The notes beneath the pieces are model-generated. The model was not told the origin of the DNA, did no database searches, and saw only the letters and a program-made list of their open reading frames with translations. 64,000 bases of DNA, taken from NCBI GenBank assembly GCA_964583095.1, contig CAZOVB010000009.1, positions 35,726 through 99,725 on the forward strand, in the 5' to 3' direction. How positions within the stretch are numbered: the first letter of the stretch is position 1; every line of letters begins with the position of its first letter. Both the position numbers and the translations under genes were made by a program. The stretch is from CAZOVB01 sp964583095 (GTDB taxonomy: Bacteria; Planctomycetota; Phycisphaerae; SM23-33). Below are positions 60,610 to 64,000 of the stretch, piece by piece.

Positions 60610-60647
60610 GAAACCGGGGCCGACCCACTCGGATCGACCCCGGTTTC
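60610..60647 (-). terminator. strong hairpin after the major pseudopilin gene
   Basis: GAAACCGGGG at 60610-60619 pairs perfectly with CCCCGGTTTC at 60638-60647, 47 bases after the minus-strand pseudopilin stop. The T-rich side is on the plus strand, so on the minus strand it may act as a processing or 3' stabilising hairpin as often seen after highly expressed pilin genes. Confidence 0.5.
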
Positions 60648-60693
60648 ATTTTATCGTCAGGTTATGCGAGAACCGCATTCACCTGTGGGAGCC

Positions 60694-61194
60694 TTACGGC
60701 TCGACGGTGCCGCCGACCACCTTGACCTTCGAGATGGCGGTTGCGTCCACACCATGGGCCCAGACGATGACGCTCCAGGCGACGGTGTTGTCGGTGGCAG
60801 CCACCGCGTCGGCCATGCTCGTGCCTGCGGCCACCTGGTGCACGGCGATGTCATCGGTCTTGGTCATGGGGTTCACGGGCCATTCCTCGTAGTAGGACGG
60901 CACGGCATTGCCGTAGCGGTCGGTCAGCGAGGTGGACATCATTTCGTCCTTCAGGTCCGCAGCGACGATGACGCCGGGGTTGGCGGCTTCGTCTTCACCG
61001 GGCCAGTGGCCGATATCCGCGTGGAAGTTGCAGATGGCCTTTTCCAGCTCGGTCACCATCGTGTTGCCGCTGGAACGTTCCGAAGACTCGACGGCCTCGT
61101 TGAACTGCGGTACCACAACGGCTGCCAAGATCGACAGAATGACGACAACGATCAGAATCTCAACCAGGGTGAATGCGTTCTGCTTGCGGGTCAT
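60694..61194 (-). CDS. major pseudopilin (GspG/type IV pilin-like)
   Basis: The 166-residue protein starts at the ATG seven bases after GGAGGAG. A short leader MTRKQNA precedes FTLVEILIVVVILSILAAVV, the prepilin cleavage site and membrane helix. The globular domain has LEKAICNFHADIGHWP and a Tyr- and Trp-containing region (AVPSYYEEWPVNPMTKTDD) like the GspG calcium-binding fold. It would be cut by a prepilin peptidase (not in window) and assembled into the pseudopilus of the secretion system whose secretin is at 56975-59383. A long structured leader precedes it. Confidence 0.85.
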   Translation of the reverse strand: MTRKQNAFTLVEILIVVVILSILAAVVVPQFNEAVESSERSSGNTMVTELEKAICNFHADIGHWPGEDEAANPGVIVAADLKDEMMSTSLTDRYGNAVPSYYEEWPVNPMTKTDDIAVHQVAAGTSMADAVAATDNTVAWSVIVWAHGVDATAISKVKVVGGTVEP

Positions 61195-61450
61195 GCTTGA
61201 CTCCTCCACTCGTTTGCTTGCTTGCAGGTGAAACCTACCAGGTCTACCGGCCTCCTTGCCGACGTTACTCCATGCTGGCCTTGCGGGACCCGGTTGCCTT
61301 CTGACCGGCGAAACGTCTTCGCAGCTTTGGTGCGAACTTCGCCTGATGCCATCGGCCCGCTCCGGGGGCGGCCGCTTCGGGCAGCTTTTGCCTCATCACG
61401 CATGTGGCTTTTTGCTTATCGTCCGATTCCCAGGGACCCTTAATTAGGCC
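61195..61450 (-). promoter_or_regulatory. long GC-rich leader upstream of the pseudopilin gene
   Basis: The roughly 250 bases before the pseudopilin ATG hold no convincing gene. On the minus strand they contain several possible stems (GCTGC with GCGGC around CCGAA; GCGAA with TTCGC around GACGT) and purine-rich single-stranded motifs (AGGCAAAAG, CCGCAAGG, GGTAGACC). Such a leader could be a regulatory RNA. It does not match any riboswitch well enough by eye to name one. Confidence 0.35.
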
Positions 61451-61497
61451 TCCCGCCGGATCGGAGAAACTTGCCTCTGCACCTAACTCGTTGCACG

Positions 61498-61553
61498 CAA
61501 AAGGCCTGACGCACTTGGCGAGTCCGAAGACTCCTGCAAATCTGCGTCAGGCC
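61498..61553 (-). terminator. compound hairpin with UUCG tetraloop
   Basis: On the minus strand GGCCTGACGCA (61553-61543) pairs perfectly with TGCGTCAGGCC (61513-61503), enclosing a second perfect stem GAGTC-TTCG-GACTC with a stable UUCG loop. It is followed by TTTT. It lies upstream of the pseudopilin leader and may end leftward transcription from beyond or be part of a small RNA. Confidence 0.55.
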
Positions 61554-61797
61554 GCCAAAGTCCCTGATCGGTCCAGGGCGAACAGGCTTGCGCACAGCGC
61601 GCCGCCGGGTTCCCGTCCTGACCGGACGGTCACTGGCGACAGGAGTAACCTAGAATCCACCTTCGGGCGGGGCAAATTTCCCTGCCGGCCTTTTTTGAGT
61701 TTTTCTTCCCCCGCCCCCGCCCGGAAAAGGAGGCTATGTCGTTTCGTTCCTCTTGACACTCCCCCCACCGGCAGGTAACGTAATCGAACCTGAGTCC

Positions 61798-61869
<72 letters not shown>

Positions 61870-61881
61870 TTGCAGACGAGA

Positions 61882-61922
61882 ACGCCTCCCGGTGACAGCA
61901 GCCGCCAGGAGGCGTCTTTCTT
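61882..61922 (+). terminator. terminator after tRNA-Gly
   Basis: ACGCCTCC at 61882-61889 pairs with GGAGGCGT at 61908-61915, followed by CTTTCTT. It begins 13 bases after the tRNA. Confidence 0.75.
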
Positions 61923-62028
61923 GCGCAGTGCCAAAGCGTTACGACCCTTCGCGACGACGCCGTGGCGACCTGCCACTCCCGCACTTCTGCCACGACGTGC
62001 CAGCCGTCGCATCCCCCGGCCTACCATC

Positions 62029-62080
62029 CGTGCAAGCGCTCGTACAAGCGCCCAGAATGACGTGCAAGCTTTCGTGCAAG
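62029..62080. repeat. array of four CGTGCAAG direct repeats (iteron-like)
   Basis: CGTGCAAG occurs at 62029-62036, 62061-62068 and 62073-62080, with the one-mismatch copy CGTACAAG at 62041-62048. Spacers are 4, 12 and 4 bases, so the copies form two pairs. The array lies in the non-coding stretch between tRNA-Gly and a small hypothetical gene. It may be a protein-binding array of a mobile or regulatory element, or chance repetition in a decayed gene. Confidence 0.45.
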
Positions 62081-62125
62081 GATTGGGGCAGTTGCCGTGG
62101 GCTGCGGTCACTCCCGAAGCTTCGG

Positions 62126-62428
62126 TTACAGACCCCGGTCGTGTACCTGCATGTTCACCCATTCGTCGAATTCGTACACGGCCTGTCCCAAGGCTTCTTC
62201 GATCTCGCCAAAGGCCTTGTCGACGGAAGCATACTTCCCAAGTGCCTGACCTGGGGCATCGACGTCAGCCATTGCTTCCGCGTCATTCCGCCAGCGGCCA
62301 AGCGTTTCCATGGTGACAGGCGGCACGTATTCAGCGTATTCACGATCCCAAGTCTTGACGAAATCACGGAATCCCTCGTCCGTCTGCGGAAACGTGTGTT
62401 TCTCATGGAACTTCGGGTGGTACTGCAA
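62126..62428 (-). CDS. small hypothetical protein downstream of the Fic gene
   Basis: The roughly 100-residue product (TTG start at 62428) is acidic and helical in appearance, with FRDFVKTWDREYAEYVPPV, TMETLGRWRNDAEAMADVDA and AFGEIEEALGQAVYEFDEW. I do not recognise it. Its composition looks genuinely protein-like. The frame stays open further upstream (KFLLTPAELKNLQ) to the end of the Fic gene, so the true start may be earlier or the gene may be a fragment. It follows the Fic gene on the same strand. Confidence 0.45.
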   Translation of the reverse strand: MQYHPKFHEKHTFPQTDEGFRDFVKTWDREYAEYVPPVTMETLGRWRNDAEAMADVDAPGQALGKYASVDKAFGEIEEALGQAVYEFDEWVNMQVHDRGL

Positions 62429-62475
62429 GTTCTTCAGTTCCGCTGGCGTCAGGAGGAATTTGCTTCTCCAAGTAC

Positions 62476-63186
62476 CTATTCGCTGCTGCCGTAGGCGGCC
62501 TGAACGGCCTGCTCCATCCGGGCAACCTCGTCGTCGGTCAGGGCGGCGAAGTGGCTGGCCCGCCTGCGGGCGGACAACTGGCCTTGGTTCTGGAGGCAGA
62601 AGCGGATGAACAGGTCGATCTGCCGATCCGGCATGTCTACGACCTCCTGGATGGCGGCCTTGGTGCGGTCGTAACTGGCCAGGAAATTCAGTTCCTCAAC
62701 GAGTTCGGTCTCGATGGTCTTCTCGATGAAGGCGAACAGGGCCTCGGCCTGAGGCGTCATGTCGATGAAGCGATACCAGATGGCGGTGTCGCTGTAAACC
62801 GTCATTCGGCCTTCGCCGTCCAGTTCATACTCCAGCAGCGGCATGAGCGGCTTGGAGAAGGCCTCCAGAGACGCATCATATTCCCCGGGGTTCTTGAGCA
62901 TGGCGGCCGAGACGGGGAACATGAGCCCTTCCGGCGTGAAGCCGCGACGGGCGAGAATGTTGTGGATCAGGAACCTGTGGATTCGGCCGTTGCCGTCCTC
63001 GAACGGATGCAGGAACACGAACCCGTAGGCGACGGCGGCGGCATGCAGCACGGGATGGACGCCGTCTCCGCCCATGCGGCCGTGGGCCTCGACCAACCCG
63101 GCCATCAGGTCCGCCAAGTCTTCTGGCTTGGGGCAGGCGTAGTGAACCCGCTCGGGATCCCGAGACCGACAGGTTGCCCAGGTCAA
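62476..63186 (-). CDS. Fic-family protein, N-terminally truncated
   Basis: The readable protein has the catalytic Fic motif HPFEDGNGRIHR (matches HxFxDGNGRxxR), preceded by ERVHYACPKPEDLADLMAGL and followed by FTPEGLMFPVSAAMLKNPGE and a winged-helix-like end (DRQIDLFIRFCLQNQGQLSA). Fic proteins transfer AMP or related groups to target proteins. Family members with this C-terminus have about 200 more residues before the visible start, including the usual inhibitory helix region; here that part is missing because the plus-strand sensor kinase gene begins at 63272. I place the start at a TTG at 63186, but the frame is open to 63513 on the antisense of the kinase. It is likely a decayed or truncated gene. 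Confidence 0.6.
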   Translation of the reverse strand: MTWATCRSRDPERVHYACPKPEDLADLMAGLVEAHGRMGGDGVHPVLHAAAVAYGFVFLHPFEDGNGRIHRFLIHNILARRGFTPEGLMFPVSAAMLKNPGEYDASLEAFSKPLMPLLEYELDGEGRMTVYSDTAIWYRFIDMTPQAEALFAFIEKTIETELVEELNFLASYDRTKAAIQEVVDMPDRQIDLFIRFCLQNQGQLSARRRASHFAALTDDEVARMEQAVQAAYGSSE

Positions 63187-63271
63187 CCGTCTGCTGGTCT
63201 GGAGGTTCCTTTGTAAGCCAGCCTCATCTCCTGTAGCATGGGAGGGGCTCAACAGAAGCAGGTAACACGCC

Positions 63272-64000
63272 ATGAAAGTAGCATTGAAATTCATCCTGGC
63301 CATCGTCGTTGTACTCGCGGCGATCCGCACCGTGGAAGGCTTTCTGACGGTGCGGCGGGAGACCGCCCGTCTCGACGAGGCCATCGAGCGCGACGCCCGG
63401 CTGTTCGGGCGGATTCTGCGCACCTCCGTGCGCAGTGCCTGGCAGGCGAACGGGCGCGAACGCGCGCTCAGCATGATTGAAGCCATGAACGTGGGACGCC
63501 ATCCGATGCACATGTCCTGGGTGCCGTTTGAAGGGCCGGACGGACTGAGGACACGCCTCGATCAGGATTCTCTGTCGAAGCTGGCCGACGGCGAGACGGT
63601 TTCACTACGACGACGCCACGACGAGCAGGGAGAGGTGCAGTACTTCTTCCTGCCGATCGACGTTCCGGAGGCCAACGGAGCGATCCAGATGGCCGAACCG
63701 CTTGCCGACCGGAGTCGATACGTTCGGCATGCTCTGATTCGTGAGCTTGCCGCCGGCGGTTTCGTCGTCGTTGGCAGCGGGGCCGCGGTGATTCTGTTGG
63801 GCGTCTTTGTCATCGGGCGTCCATTGAGCCGACTGCGTGCAAGGGTCGGCGAGATCGGCGACGGCCAGCTCGGCAAGCGACTGAAACTTGGCGGGCGAGA
63901 CGAACTCTCCGCCCTGGCCAAAGGCCTGAATGACATGTGTGCAAAGCTGGTCGCGGCACGGGAGCGGGAGCAAGCGGAGACGCAGAAGCGGATCGCCGCC
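63272..64000 (+). CDS. membrane sensor protein with HAMP domain, probable histidine kinase (3' end outside window)
   Basis: The first 243 codons of a gene running off the window are visible. An N-terminal helix (LKFILAIVVVLAAIRTVEGF) is followed by an extracytoplasmic domain of about 140 residues (ETARLDEAIERDARLFGRIL, LDQDSLSKLADGETVSLRRR), a second helix (GGFVVVGSGAAVILLGVFVI) and a HAMP linker (RPLSRLRARVGEIGDGQLGK, GRDELSALAKGLNDM). This is the layout of sensor histidine kinases; the catalytic part would lie beyond the end. The start faces the truncated Fic gene across 85 bases. Confidence 0.75.
   Translation, partial: MKVALKFILAIVVVLAAIRTVEGFLTVRRETARLDEAIERDARLFGRILRTSVRSAWQANGRERALSMIEAMNVGRHPMHMSWVPFEGPDGLRTRLDQDSLSKLADGETVSLRRRHDEQGEVQYFFLPIDVPEANGAIQMAEPLADRSRYVRHALIRELAAGGFVVVGSGAAVILLGVFVIGRPLSRLRARVGEIGDGQLGKRLKLGGRDELSALAKGLNDMCAKLVAAREREQAETQKRIAA

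Noticed and set aside
61195..61440. c-di-GMP-I riboswitch before the pseudopilin gene
   Set aside because: Only short fragments resemble the consensus; the conserved GCAAA and CCUAA blocks and the P1 pairing could not be found together, so it is listed only as an unnamed leader.
62029..62080. CRISPR array
   Set aside because: The repeats are only 8 bases with 4 and 12-base spacers; no cas gene is in the window.

Overview
The window looks like a chromosomal segment of a planctomycete, most likely an anaerobic or facultative member of the Phycisphaerae side of the phylum. This is an inference from gene content. The supporting features are two Cys-type sulfatases next to a GH95-like hydrolase and a XylR-like AraC regulator, three secreted PQQ-type beta-propeller proteins, a hydrazine-synthase-alpha-like multihaem protein, several uroporphyrinogen-decarboxylase (URO-D) family methyltransferase-like proteins, an oxygen-sensitive hybrid cluster protein (Hcp) and type II secretion-like pseudopilins. 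GC content is high, gene density is high and AAGGAG/GGAG ribosome sites are common. Long antisense shadow ORFs are frequent and were discarded.

Layout. 1-0.7 kb: tail of a membrane protein and a possible small gene. 0.8-9.9 kb: a secreted propeller protein, then a polysaccharide block (GH95-like hydrolase and two sulfatases) read leftward from a divergent XylR-like regulator, with the tail of a dead second regulator between the sulfatases. 9.9-14.1 kb: two-gene leftward operon of a hydrazine-synthase-alpha-like cytochrome and a propeller protein. 14.3-17.7 kb: CobW-type GTPase and URO-D protein, divergent from an AraC regulator. 18-21 kb: beta-propeller dihaem cytochrome plus a RidA/chorismatase-like protein behind a hairpin-rich leader. 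21.2-25.1 kb: phosphate module (Na/Pi symporter, PhoU, PhoR-like kinase). 25.1-29.0 kb: large secreted protein and an AnmK-like kinase with a damaged N-terminal motif. 29.1-34.4 kb: MacAB/TolC-type four-gene efflux operon. 34.8-38.4 kb: overlapping pair of GT4 glycosyltransferases, the first fused to a helical domain. 38.5-41.0 kb: Hcp operon with an HcpR-like palindrome in front.

41.1-41.7 kb: a scar in which the 5' halves of a divergent URO-D/AraC pair have been deleted, leaving both C-terminal halves; the same arrangement is intact at 15.5-17.7 kb. 41.7-44.8 kb: propeller protein, methyltransferase and a third URO-D protein. 44.8-50.7 kb: NuoM-like membrane protein, NadB, M42 peptidase and LysR regulator. 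50.9 kb: tRNA-Leu. 51.2-55.7 kb: GH63-like glycosidase, dihydroorotate-dehydrogenase-like protein, Cmk and PlsC. 55.7-61.2 kb: TPR lipoprotein, secretin, two pseudopilins and a small membrane protein, forming part of a type II secretion-like system. 61.8 kb: tRNA-Gly, followed by a short accessory-looking stretch (iteron-like repeats, small hypothetical, truncated Fic gene). 63.3 kb to the end: start of a sensor kinase.

Themes. The sulfatases, GH95-like and GH63-like enzymes and XylR/AraC regulators point to use of sulfated or complex glycans. The URO-D, CobW and AraC genes look like regulated methyl-transfer cassettes present in several copies, one of which has been destroyed. No CRISPR array, insertion sequence or rRNA gene was seen. 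The clearest unusual signals are the deletion scar at 41.1-41.7 kb, the regulator remnant at 6.9 kb, the candidate operators at 8.7, 21.1 and 41.0 kb, and the cytochrome/RidA operon with its leader.
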